Positions 42,388 to 49,434 of a stretch of DNA of 49,434 nucleotides are shown one piece after another (position 1 is the first letter of the stretch; every line of letters starts with the position of its first letter). The notes below the pieces were generated by a model. The model made no database searches, was not told where the DNA came from, and saw only the letters and a list, made by a program, of their open reading frames with translations. This DNA is from Acidobacteriota bacterium (GTDB taxonomy: Bacteria > Acidobacteriota > Terriglobia > Terriglobales > Acidobacteriaceae). A program made the position numbers and the translations under genes. The stretch covers positions 1 through 49,434 of the forward strand of contig JAJXZL010000021.1 of NCBI GenBank assembly GCA_021780075.1, given 5' to 3'.

Positions 42388-43263
42388 ATGAGCGCACAGG
42401 TACGAAAGGCAGTCTTTCCCGCAGGCGGTCTGGGTACGCGGTTTCTGCCTGCCACCAAGGTCATCCCCAAGGAAATGCTCGCGCTGGTGGACAAGCCCAT
42501 CATTCAATACGGCGTCGAAGAGGCCATCGCTTCCGGTATCGAGCAGATCATTATCATCACGGGTCGCGGCAAGGGCGCAATGGAGGACCACTTCGATCAC
42601 AGCTTCGAGTTGGACGCTACCCTTGAGCGGCGCGGCAAGAGCGAATTGCTCGCCGTCTCGCGCGGCGTTGCAAACATGGCCAGCATCAGCTATGTGCGCC
42701 AGAAAGAGCCGCTCGGTCTCGGCCATGCCGTGCTCTGCGCCAAAGAGCTCGTCGGCGACGAGCCCTTCGCCGTCATCCTCCCCGACGATGTCATCGACGC
42801 AGAAGTGCCCTGCCTCAGGCAGATGATGAATGTATTTAATGAGCGTGGCGGCTCCGTGCTCGCTACGCAGACCGTCGAGGGACCGGCCATCTCCGCATAC
42901 GGCGTCCTGGCTGGCTCGCCGGACCCCGTAGACGAGCGCATTTACAACTGCACCGGCATGGTCGAAAAGCCGAAGTTCGAGGATGCTCCTTCAAAGCAGG
43001 CCATCATCGGCCGCTACGTCCTCACACCGCGCATCTTTGAATTGCTCGAGCAGACCACGCCCGGAGCAGGTGGCGAGATCCAACTCACTGACGGCATCAA
43101 GGCGCTGCTCAAGGAGGAGAAGGTCTTCGGGTATACGTTTGAAGGCAAGCGCTACGATGCAGGAGATAAATTCGGCATGTTGCAGGCCACCGTTGAATTC
43201 GCGCTCAAGCGACCCGATCTCGGCCCGCAGTTCCGCGCGTATCTTAAGGCGCTGCAGCTTTAG
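42388..43263 (+). CDS. galU: UTP--glucose-1-phosphate uridylyltransferase
   Basis: Makes UDP-glucose from UTP and glucose-1-phosphate, feeding exopolysaccharide, lipopolysaccharide and galactose metabolism. The 291-residue protein opens with KAVFPAGGLGTRFLPATK and VIPKEMLALVDKPIIQYGVE, the nucleotidyltransferase and GalU signatures. Others are ALGHAVLCAKELVGDEPFAV-type substrate loops (here LGLGHAVLC), VEKPKFEDAPSKQAIIGRYV and a C-terminal GKRYDAGDKFGML. GGAGAAAG precedes the ATG. It is separated from the DUF885 gene by 121 bp. Its stop codon overlaps by four bases the stop of the convergent thioredoxin-fold gene, with no terminator between them. Confidence 0.97.
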   Translation: MSAQVRKAVFPAGGLGTRFLPATKVIPKEMLALVDKPIIQYGVEEAIASGIEQIIIITGRGKGAMEDHFDHSFELDATLERRGKSELLAVSRGVANMASISYVRQKEPLGLGHAVLCAKELVGDEPFAVILPDDVIDAEVPCLRQMMNVFNERGGSVLATQTVEGPAISAYGVLAGSPDPVDERIYNCTGMVEKPKFEDAPSKQAIIGRYVLTPRIFELLEQTTPGAGGEIQLTDGIKALLKEEKVFGYTFEGKRYDAGDKFGMLQATVEFALKRPDLGPQFRAYLKALQL

Positions 43264-43823
43264 TGTTTCGATTTCCACTTGATATTGCAGCCAATCGAGG
43301 CCTGCTGTTCCTCGAGCGGTGGCTTGCCTGCAAGCGCGGCTTCCAGTGCGTCGCGCAAATCCTCGCCCGTTACGGGAATGCCGTTGCCGGGACGGCTGCG
43401 ATCAAACTGCCCGCGATATACCAGCCTGAAGTCCGCATCGAATAGATAAATATCAGGCGTGCACGCGGCCTTGAACGCATGCGCCACAGCCTGCGTTTCG
43501 TCGTACAGGTAAGGGAAGCTGAAGCCCTGCGCTTCGGCCTGCTTCTTCAGTCCCGCCGGGCTGTCGTCGGGATAGCTCTCCGCATCGTTGCTGCTGATGG
43601 CGACAATGCCCACGGGCTTGCCCTCGTAGTCATGGCCCAGCTTTGCCAGACCTTTCTCCACGTGCTTCACATAGGGGCAATGCGTGCAGATGAAGATCAC
43701 CAGCAGCGCCTTCTGCCCGCGAAAGTCGTCGCGCCGCACGGTCTTGCCCGTCACCACATCCGGCAGCGCAAAATCCGGCGCCACAGTGCCCAGTTGCAGC
43801 ATGGTCGATTCAGTAAGTGCCAT
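43260..43823 (-). CDS. Thioredoxin-fold (AhpC/TSA-like) protein
   Basis: A 187-residue cytosolic protein of the thioredoxin/peroxiredoxin superfamily. It begins MALTESTMLQLGTVAPDFALPDV, then FRGQKALLVIFICTHCPYVKHVE, with a CTHC redox motif (Cys46, Cys49) at the start of the active-site helix, followed by VAISSNDAESYPDDSP and a C-terminal SIGCNIKWK tail. This combination typifies a widespread thioredoxin family protein of unassigned partner, often annotated as a redoxin. AGGAG lies eight bases before the start at 43823; the longer frame to 43967 overlaps ruvB. It follows ruvB by 43 bp on the same strand, so the two are likely co-transcribed. Its stop overlaps the galU stop. Confidence 0.87.
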   Translation of the reverse strand: MALTESTMLQLGTVAPDFALPDVVTGKTVRRDDFRGQKALLVIFICTHCPYVKHVEKGLAKLGHDYEGKPVGIVAISSNDAESYPDDSPAGLKKQAEAQGFSFPYLYDETQAVAHAFKAACTPDIYLFDADFRLVYRGQFDRSRPGNGIPVTGEDLRDALEAALAGKPPLEEQQASIGCNIKWKSKH

Positions 43824-43866
43824 CGCGTTCGCTCCTAACTCGCAGCCCCGCCAACTCCGCTGTCTC

Positions 43867-44904
43867 TCAAAACAGCCCCGCCTGCCTGCCCGGCATCGCC
43901 AGCCCAAAGTGCTCATACGCCAGCCGTGTGGCCACGCGCCCGCGCGGTGTGCGGTCCAGAAACCCAATTTGAATCAGAAATGGCTCGTAGACTTCTTCCA
44001 GCGCGTCTTCTTCCTCGGCCAGCGTTGCCGCCAGCGTGCCTAGTCCCACCGGCCCGCCGTCGTATTTCTGGATAATCGTCATCAGCAGTCGCCGGTCGAT
44101 TTCATCAAAGCCATGCGCGTCCACTTCCAGCATGGTCAGCGCGGCGTTGGCCGTGGGCCGGTCGATGGTGCCCGTGCCGCGCACCTGCGCATAGTCGCGC
44201 ACGCGCCGCAGTAGGCGGTTGGCAATGCGCGGCGTCCCGCGCGAGCGCAGCGCGATCTCCGCCGCGCCGTCTGCGTCAATGGGCACCTGCAGCACCTCAG
44301 CCGAGCGCTCCACAATCACCCGCAGCTCGTCTTCGGTATAAAACTCCAGCCGCAGCAGAATTCCAAAGCGCGAGCGCAGCGGCGAGCTCAGCAGACCGGG
44401 CCGCGTGGTCGCGCCCACAAAGGTAAAGGGCCTCAGCTCCATCACATGCGTGCGCGCCGCCGGTCCCTGTCCGATGATGATGTCCAGCTTGTAGTCCTCG
44501 AGCGCCGTGTAGAGCTTCTCCTCCAGCACCGGCTGCATGCGGTGAATTTCGTCCAGAAAAAGTACCTGCCGCTCCCGCAGGTTCGTCAGGATCGCCGTCA
44601 GGTCGCCCTGTATCTGCAATGCCGGCCCTGATGTCTGCTGAAAGCCCACGTCCAGTTCGTTCGCAATGATGGTGGCCAGCGTCGTCTTGCCCAGTCCCGG
44701 AGGCCCAAACAGCAGCACATGGTCCAGCGCCTCGCCGCGCGACTTGGCCGCCTCCAGCGCAATCGCCAGTTGCTCCTTCGCCTTGGACTGGCCGATAAAC
44801 TCCCCCAGCCAGCGTGGCCGTAGTTTCAGTTCAAAGCTCTGCTCTTCGTCCGCGCGCGAGGCGCTGACCAGCCGTTCCGGGGAGTTGTCGCGCGCAATGG
44901 CCAT
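43867..44904 (-). CDS. ruvB: Holliday junction branch migration helicase RuvB
   Basis: RuvB is the hexameric AAA+ motor that drives branch migration with RuvA during recombination repair. The 345-residue protein has [19 protein letters not shown], Walker [10 protein letters not shown] (67-75), Walker B LFLDEIHR (115-122), the sensor block [20 protein letters not shown], the arginine finger region ([17 protein letters not shown]) and the C-terminal winged helix ending [21 protein letters not shown]. The start at 44904 fits the family. No ribosome binding site is visible but TACACT lies nine bases upstream. ruvA and ruvC are not adjacent, so the ruv genes are dispersed. Downstream is the thioredoxin-fold gene. 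Confidence 0.96.
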   Translation of the reverse strand: MAIARDNSPERLVSASRADEEQSFELKLRPRWLGEFIGQSKAKEQLAIALEAAKSRGEALDHVLLFGPPGLGKTTLATIIANELDVGFQQTSGPALQIQGDLTAILTNLRERQVLFLDEIHRMQPVLEEKLYTALEDYKLDIIIGQGPAARTHVMELRPFTFVGATTRPGLLSSPLRSRFGILLRLEFYTEDELRVIVERSAEVLQVPIDADGAAEIALRSRGTPRIANRLLRRVRDYAQVRGTGTIDRPTANAALTMLEVDAHGFDEIDRRLLMTIIQKYDGGPVGLGTLAATLAEEEDALEEVYEPFLIQIGFLDRTPRGRVATRLAYEHFGLAMPGRQAGLF

Positions 44905-45004
44905 GATGAGGGAAGTGTAGCGGTTGCCGGTGGCCGGAGCAAAGGGGCAGTCTGCCTGGTGCGGTCCAGTCCCCGTCTCCGCCATTTAGACTGAAAGGGT
45001 CTTC

Positions 45005-46222
45005 TTGATCGTGATGACCCACCGGTTCGCTTTCCTTCGCCGCTTTCACTTCAACAAGCCGCAGCGCATTGCCGCGGTGCTGCTCCTCCTTTTCCTGGCG
45101 CAGGGCCTGTGGCTCACCAGCAGACAAACACTCTCTGACCGCGATTACCAGTACGCCCGCTGCGGTCGCGAAATGTGGGAACGCCCATCGCCGCTTGCAG
45201 GCTACTTCACCAGTTGCGGCAATATCCATGACGGCATCCTCGCCTACCGCCTTGCCGGGTTGCCCCTCACCCTCAACCTGCTCGCCGAGCGCGGCCTTGA
45301 CCGCTTCCGCAGCCCCGAGGATCGTGTCGTGCAGACCGGCGGCGAAGTCAGCAGTTGGGAACTGCGGCATCAGCTCACCCATGTCCTGCTGCTTCTGCGC
45401 CTCCCGTTTCTCCTTGCCGGATGCACGCTGGGCGCTGGCCTCTGGTGGGTTACGCGCAGGCTTTATGGCGACCTGGGCGGATACACGGCCCTCGCGCTTT
45501 ATTGTTTTTCGCCGGCCATGATCAAGGCCTGCATCTCCCCCAATCCTGAGGTGCTTGCGGCGGTTGCCGTGTACGGCGCTGTCTACACCTGCATCGGCGT
45601 AGCCCATGCCATGCAGGGCCCGCGGCGCAAGTGGCGGCCGCGCATTGTGCTGCTCACGGTGGTCCTCGGCGCAGCCGCTGCCTCGCATATTGCGGCGCTG
45701 CCCGTCGCGGCGCTGCTGGGCCTGGCGCTCATGCTGTGGGTCGCCGAAGGGCGTCGCAGCCAGGTGCTCCCCGTCATGCTGCTGGCCTCGGCTGGCGCAT
45801 TATTCATCGTCTTTGCCTGCTATGGCTTTTCGCCCGACGCCTTCAGTTATCTTTTCCGCTCCGCCTCGGGATTCCTCTGGTTCTCGCTGGAGCCTGTCCG
45901 CCGATTCTTTCTTACGTTGGGCAATGCCGGCGTCACTGTGGCCTCTGCCTCCGCCGCGCTGCTTTACCTGGGTCTGGGCCGCTCGCGCTACTTCGGCAAC
46001 ACAGCCCCGTTGCTCTGCTCCCTGGTCCTCCTGCTGCTGGTGCTGACCGGAGTTCCCGGTACGCCCTCGCTGTGGGCGCTGCCCTTCCTGCTCACCTTTA
46101 TCGGCGGCGTTTTTGCCGATGCCTACGAAAGTCCGCGCGGCCGCCTGGCCCTCGCCGCCGCTGGAGCCATCGTCGCGCTGCAGATGATTTTCTGCCTCCT
46201 GAGCCTGCCGGGACTCCTGTAG
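45005..46222 (+). CDS. Multi-pass membrane protein, GT-C/PMT-like
   Basis: A 405-residue integral membrane protein with about ten hydrophobic segments. The first helix (RIAAVLLLLFLAQGLWL) is followed by an external loop beginning SDRDYQYARCGREMWE, placed like the acidic loop of dolichyl-phosphate-mannose-type (GT39/GT83) glycosyltransferases. Later segments have ISPNPEVLAAVAVYGAVYT and an Arg-rich cytosolic stretch (RRKWRPR), as in ArnT/PMT-like proteins. I infer a GT-C fold but the substrate and even enzyme activity are unproven. The TTG at 45005 is the start best spaced to AAAGGG; GTG at 45011 and ATG at 45014 are alternatives. It is divergent from ruvB and precedes gyrA by 315 bp. Confidence 0.65.
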   Translation: MIVMTHRFAFLRRFHFNKPQRIAAVLLLLFLAQGLWLTSRQTLSDRDYQYARCGREMWERPSPLAGYFTSCGNIHDGILAYRLAGLPLTLNLLAERGLDRFRSPEDRVVQTGGEVSSWELRHQLTHVLLLLRLPFLLAGCTLGAGLWWVTRRLYGDLGGYTALALYCFSPAMIKACISPNPEVLAAVAVYGAVYTCIGVAHAMQGPRRKWRPRIVLLTVVLGAAAASHIAALPVAALLGLALMLWVAEGRRSQVLPVMLLASAGALFIVFACYGFSPDAFSYLFRSASGFLWFSLEPVRRFFLTLGNAGVTVASASAALLYLGLGRSRYFGNTAPLLCSLVLLLLVLTGVPGTPSLWALPFLLTFIGGVFADAYESPRGRLALAAAGAIVALQMIFCLLSLPGLL

Positions 46223-46537
46223 CGCCGGGAGGCACGATCACAAGCCCAATGGAATGCGCAGACCCACCCCGCCGGCCGCTCTGAATCCACCCCAAAAGCG
46301 CGCCAAACTGAGCCCCAAAATCTCGACCGGTTCAGGTCGCGCGGGCATTGTTCCTGCACCCTCCCGTGCCAACCGCGCTAGAAAGCTATAAATCCATGCA
46401 AAATAAAGACTTATTTGTCTATTTCTGCCTTGCTCTATTGCTCCTGAAACGCGTAAAATAAGAGAGTAGCCCGCGGAGTCCGGCCCCGCTTTTGCCGGTC
46501 CCTTCTCGCAGCTTTTCTGCGGGCCAAGAAAACCTCT
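46223..46537 (+). other. gyrA upstream region
   Basis: A 315-bp gap. The left two-thirds hold no gene or motif I can support. The right third is AT-richer and contains the candidate gyrA promoter, then a leader of about 70 bases with a small GCAG/CTGC hairpin (46508-46520). No strong Shine-Dalgarno precedes the gyrA ATG. Confidence 0.45.
46430..46459 (+). promoter_or_regulatory. Candidate promoter of gyrA
   Basis: TTGCTC (46430-46435), an 18-bp spacer and TAAAAT (46454-46459). The -10 matches five of six consensus bases, the -35 three. It lies in an AT-rich patch 79 bp before the gyrA ATG. Confidence 0.5.
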
Positions 46538-49123
46538 ATGGCAGACGACAAGAACCCCCAGCTTCCTCTCGACGGCGGCACCCCACCTCACGGTGGCACG
46601 AACCTCATCCCCATCAACATCGAAGAGGAGATGCGCCGCTCCTATCTCGACTACTCGATGTCGGTCATCATCGGCCGCGCACTCCCTGACGCCCGCGACG
46701 GCCTCAAGCCTGTCCACCGCCGCGTGCTCTACACCATGAGCGAGATGGGCCTGGAGCACAACAAGAAATACACCAAGTGCGCCAAGGTCGTCGGTCAGGC
46801 CATGGGTGTCTATCACCCCCACGGCGACTCCGCCATCTATGACACGCTGGTGCGCATGGCGCAGCCCTTCTCGCTGCGCTACCCACTCGTCGATGGCCAG
46901 GGCAACTTCGGCTCCGTCGACGGCGATCCGCCCGCCGCCATGCGCTACACCGAGTGCCGCATGATGCGCATCACCGGCGAACTCCTGGCCGACATTGAAA
47001 TGGAGACCGTCGACTTCACGCCCAACTACGACGAGTCCACTTTCGAACCGTCGGTCCTGCCCACGCGCATTCCCAATCTCATCGTCAATGGCTCCAGCGG
47101 TATCGCCGTCGGCATGGCCACCAACATTCCCCCGCACAACCTCACCGAAGTCGTTAACGCCACCATCGAGCTGGTTAAGAATCCCAGCGCAGGTTTGCTT
47201 GAAGTGCTCAAGCATGTGCAGGGGCCGGACTTTCCCACCGGCGGCTTCCTCTACGGCAAGAGCGGCATCGCGCAGGCTTACAAAACAGGCCGCGGCCGCT
47301 TCATGATGCGCGCCAAGGTGGCCACTGAAAACCTGACCAAGGAAAAGCAGGCCATCATCGTCACTGAGATTCCTTACCAGGTCAACAAGTCCAAGCTCAT
47401 CGAGCGCATCGCCGAACTGGTAAACGAGAAGATCATCGATGAAATCGGTGACGTGCGCGACGAGAGCGACCGCGACGGCATGCGCATCGTCATCGAGCTC
47501 AAGCGCGGCGCGCAGCCTGAGATTGTGCTCAACCAGCTTTACAAGCACACGCAGATGCAGGAAAGCTTCTCCATGATCTTCCTGGCCGTGCTCAACGGCC
47601 AGCCGCGTGAGCTGGGGCTCGATCAGGCCATCCGTGCTTTCATCGATCACCGCGTCGATGTCGTCCAGCGCCGCACCGTTTTCCTGCTGCGCAAGGCCCG
47701 CGAGCGCGAGCACATCCTCGAGGGCTACAAGATTGCCCTCGACAACCTCGACACCGTCATTCGCATCATCCGCGCATCCGGTTCACGCGCCGAGGCCCGC
47801 GAAAATCTGTACGCATCGGGCAAGGGAACTGAGATTGTCATCAATCTCGACCGCCAGCGCCAGCCGCACGAAGAAAAGGGCCTCACGCTCCGCCAGGTTG
47901 ACGCAATCCTCGAACTGCAGCTCTATCGCCTCACCCAGCTTTCCGTCGATGAAATCCTGAACGAGCTGAACGAGATCCGCAAAAAGATCGCCGAGTACGA
48001 AGAGATTCTCGCCAGCGAGAAAAAGCTGCGCGCCGTCATCGTCAAGGAGCTTGAAGATGTCCGCGACAAGTACGGAGACGCGCGCCGCACGCAGATCATC
48101 GACGAGTCCGCTGAACTTCAGCTTGAAGACCTCATCGCCGACGAGCAGGTCGCCGTCACCGTCAGCCATCAGGGCTACCTCAAGCGCACGCCCATCTCCA
48201 TCTATCGCCAGCAGCGCCGAGGCGGCACCGGACGCATGGGCATGAAGACGCGCGAAGAGGACTTTGTCGCGCAGCTCATCGTGGACTCAACCCACGCGTA
48301 TCTGCTCTGCTTCACCAACACTGGCCGCGTCTACTGGCTCAAGGTCTATGAGATTCCCGACGTGGGCGCCGCCGGCAAGGGCAAGAGCATGCAGAGCCTG
48401 CTCAGCCTCCAGCCCGGCGAAAATGTCCGCGCCATCCTCCCCGTCCGCGACCTCGAGGAAGAAGGCAAGTTCATCTTCTTCGCCACGCGCCAGGGCACAG
48501 TCAAGAAGACGCCGCTCAAGGACTTCAGCAACGTCATGGCCCGCGGCATCATCGCCATCGGCATTGACAAGGAAGACGAACTCGTTGCCGCCCGCATCAC
48601 CGACGGCTCGCAGATCGTCTTTCTCGCCACCCACCTCGGCATGGCCATTCGCTTCGACGAGGCCGATGTGCGCTCCATGGGCCGCCCGGCCTACGGCGTC
48701 CGCGGCATTGACCTCGGCAAGGGTGACTTCGTGGTCGGCACTGCGATCACGCCCAAGGAGCACGAGCCCGGCGCCTACCGCATCCTCGCCGTCACTGAGA
48801 ATGGCTTTGGCAAGCGCACCGATGTGGACGAATACCGCCTCCAATCGCGCGGCGGCAAGGGCGTCAAAAACATGGCCGTCACCCCGCGCATCGGCAAGGT
48901 CAACACCATCCAGCTTGTCGATGAAAACTCAGAGCTCATGGTCATCAGCCAGTTCGGCAAAATCATCCGCATCGATACCAAGAGCATCCGCGCCGCAGGT
49001 CGCGCCACCCAGGGCGTGCGCCTGCTCAACCTCGACGACGATGACAAGGTCGCAGCCGCCGTCATCATCCCGCCCGAGGAACTCAACGGCAAGGACGACG
49101 AGCAGCCCACGTTGCTGCAGTAG
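46538..49123 (+). CDS. gyrA: DNA gyrase subunit A
   Basis: GyrA cleaves and reseals DNA during ATP-driven negative supercoiling. The 861-residue protein has the winged-helix block [21 protein letters not shown], the quinolone region [14 protein letters not shown] (Ser98 and Asp102 correspond to E. coli Ser83 and Asp87, so wild type), the catalytic Tyr137 in [30 protein letters not shown], and a C-terminal beta-pinwheel. The GyrA box reads QRRGGTG, which marks it as gyrase rather than ParC. An N-terminal extension of about 20 residues precedes the family core. gyrB is not in the window. Confidence 0.97.
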   Translation: MADDKNPQLPLDGGTPPHGGTNLIPINIEEEMRRSYLDYSMSVIIGRALPDARDGLKPVHRRVLYTMSEMGLEHNKKYTKCAKVVGQAMGVYHPHGDSAIYDTLVRMAQPFSLRYPLVDGQGNFGSVDGDPPAAMRYTECRMMRITGELLADIEMETVDFTPNYDESTFEPSVLPTRIPNLIVNGSSGIAVGMATNIPPHNLTEVVNATIELVKNPSAGLLEVLKHVQGPDFPTGGFLYGKSGIAQAYKTGRGRFMMRAKVATENLTKEKQAIIVTEIPYQVNKSKLIERIAELVNEKIIDEIGDVRDESDRDGMRIVIELKRGAQPEIVLNQLYKHTQMQESFSMIFLAVLNGQPRELGLDQAIRAFIDHRVDVVQRRTVFLLRKAREREHILEGYKIALDNLDTVIRIIRASGSRAEARENLYASGKGTEIVINLDRQRQPHEEKGLTLRQVDAILELQLYRLTQLSVDEILNELNEIRKKIAEYEEILASEKKLRAVIVKELEDVRDKYGDARRTQIIDESAELQLEDLIADEQVAVTVSHQGYLKRTPISIYRQQRRGGTGRMGMKTREEDFVAQLIVDSTHAYLLCFTNTGRVYWLKVYEIPDVGAAGKGKSMQSLLSLQPGENVRAILPVRDLEEEGKFIFFATRQGTVKKTPLKDFSNVMARGIIAIGIDKEDELVAARITDGSQIVFLATHLGMAIRFDEADVRSMGRPAYGVRGIDLGKGDFVVGTAITPKEHEPGAYRILAVTENGFGKRTDVDEYRLQSRGGKGVKNMAVTPRIGKVNTIQLVDENSELMVISQFGKIIRIDTKSIRAAGRATQGVRLLNLDDDDKVAAAVIIPPEELNGKDDEQPTLLQ

Positions 49124-49144
49124 GAGCGGCGACTCAATATGCAC

Positions 49145-49180
49145 CTCGGATCTCGAACAGCGCTGAGTTTGAGATCCGGG
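49145..49180 (+). terminator. Weak hairpin after gyrA
   Basis: CGGATCTC (49147-49154) and GAGATCCG (49171-49178) pair, extendable by two more pairs, one a wobble. No T-tract follows. It lies 23 bp after the gyrA stop and may terminate or stabilise its mRNA. Confidence 0.45.
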
Positions 49181-49208
49181 ATGCCCGGCACAGATCGTTG
49201 AGCAAACC

Positions 49209-49430
49209 ATGAACATCGACAAGACAATCCGCAGAGTGGTTGACTTCAAAGAGCAGCAGGTGCAGACATATCGCTACTGGCAGAGCCAGCCTGTCGGGGC
49301 GCGGCTTTCTGCTGTTTGGGATGCCAGTGAAGCTGCCTACGCCTTTGCCGCCGCCTTTAAAGGAGTGCCGGCCGATGATGCCCGGAAATCTGAAAGAACT
49401 CTTACGCGCGTTCAACGCTCACGCCGTTAA
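49209..49430 (+). CDS. Small protein upstream of a nucleotidyltransferase, putative TA partner
   Basis: A complete 73-residue basic protein: a DKTIRRVVDFKEQQ helix, a TYRYWQSQPVGARLSAVWDASEAAY segment and an Arg-rich tail ending RVQRSRR. From memory, small proteins with the YRYWQS pattern precede nucleotidyltransferase genes in many genomes; I know no experimentally assigned role. Its last 53 bases overlap the start of the next gene in another frame, a strong sign of co-translation. No clear ribosome binding site is present. A toxin-antitoxin or minimal-nucleotidyltransferase module is possible. Confidence 0.6.
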   Translation: MNIDKTIRRVVDFKEQQVQTYRYWQSQPVGARLSAVWDASEAAYAFAAAFKGVPADDARKSERTLTRVQRSRR

Positions 49431-49434
49431 GTAT
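49378..49434 (+). CDS. N-terminal fragment of a probable nucleotidyltransferase (cut by window end)
   Basis: Nineteen codons are visible, reading MPGNLKELLRAFNAHAVKY. This resembles the N-terminus of small nucleotidyltransferases (MNT/AbiEii-like), which typically continue into a GG-containing catalytic strand outside this window. AAAGGAG at 49359-49365 is well spaced; an ATG three bases earlier (49375) is an alternative start. It overlaps the preceding gene in a different frame. Too short for a firm family call. Confidence 0.45.
   Translation, partial: MPGNLKELLRAFNAHAVKY

Overview
The window is a GC-rich, densely coded bacterial chromosome segment. It most likely comes from the Acidobacteriota (Acidobacteriaceae / Terriglobia type). 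This is inferred from the mix of large secreted peptidases (M14, M28, M20, DUF885), a VWFA-domain secreted protein, a type Vd patatin autotransporter (so the cell has an outer membrane), carboxypeptidase-regulatory-like proteins, and the character of the housekeeping proteins. No database search was possible, so the taxon is an inference.

Left part (1-20.9 kb): the transcription/ribosome cluster nusG, rplK, rplA, rplJ, rplL, rpoB, rpoC is present in the usual order on the + strand, but it is interrupted. rplK ends in a strong terminator. It is separated from rplA by about 8 kb holding a patatin-type autotransporter (-), a secreted SnoaL-like protein (+), a tiny basic protein (-), a large M14 peptidase (-), the 3' remnant of a sulfatase gene (+) and a secreted VWFA-like protein (-). 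rplA has gained its own promoter and a structured leader. The rplL-rpoB spacer is unusually long (733 bp) and starts with two mutually exclusive hairpins that look like an attenuator. RpoB carries an eight-cysteine double zinc-ribbon insertion near its N-terminus. RpoC starts at TTG behind a strong Shine-Dalgarno.

Middle part (20.9-36.7 kb): a membrane GGDEF diguanylate cyclase (-), arginase and D-Ala-D-Ala ligase (+), a one-TM hypothetical protein (+), then on the - strand an M28 peptidase, a rhomboid-fold protein lacking its catalytic Ser and His, and fabD. Divergent from the M28 gene is a two-gene unit of a LysW-like zinc-ribbon protein overlapping a secreted carboxypeptidase-regulatory-like protein. 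Then come gatB and a two-domain glyoxalase-fold protein (-), an M20 peptidase (+), and an OLD-family ATPase/TOPRIM nuclease (-).

Right part (36.9-49.4 kb): mfd, a DUF885 peptidase and galU (+), ruvB followed by a thioredoxin-fold protein (-), a multi-pass GT-C-like membrane protein (+), gyrA (+). At the right edge is a small gene overlapping the start of a probable nucleotidyltransferase gene that runs out of the window, a toxin-antitoxin-like pair.

The functional core is transcription, translation and DNA maintenance (nusG, ribosomal proteins, rpoBC, gatB, mfd, ruvB, gyrA), with cell-envelope synthesis (ddl, fabD, galU) and a strong theme of exported peptidases and hydrolases. Several genes (fabD, gatB, the M20 peptidase, possibly ruvB, the rhomboid-like gene and mfd) lack a Shine-Dalgarno and instead have a -10-like hexamer directly before the ATG, which suggests leaderless transcripts. 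I saw no tRNA, rRNA, CRISPR array, intact insertion sequence or prophage.
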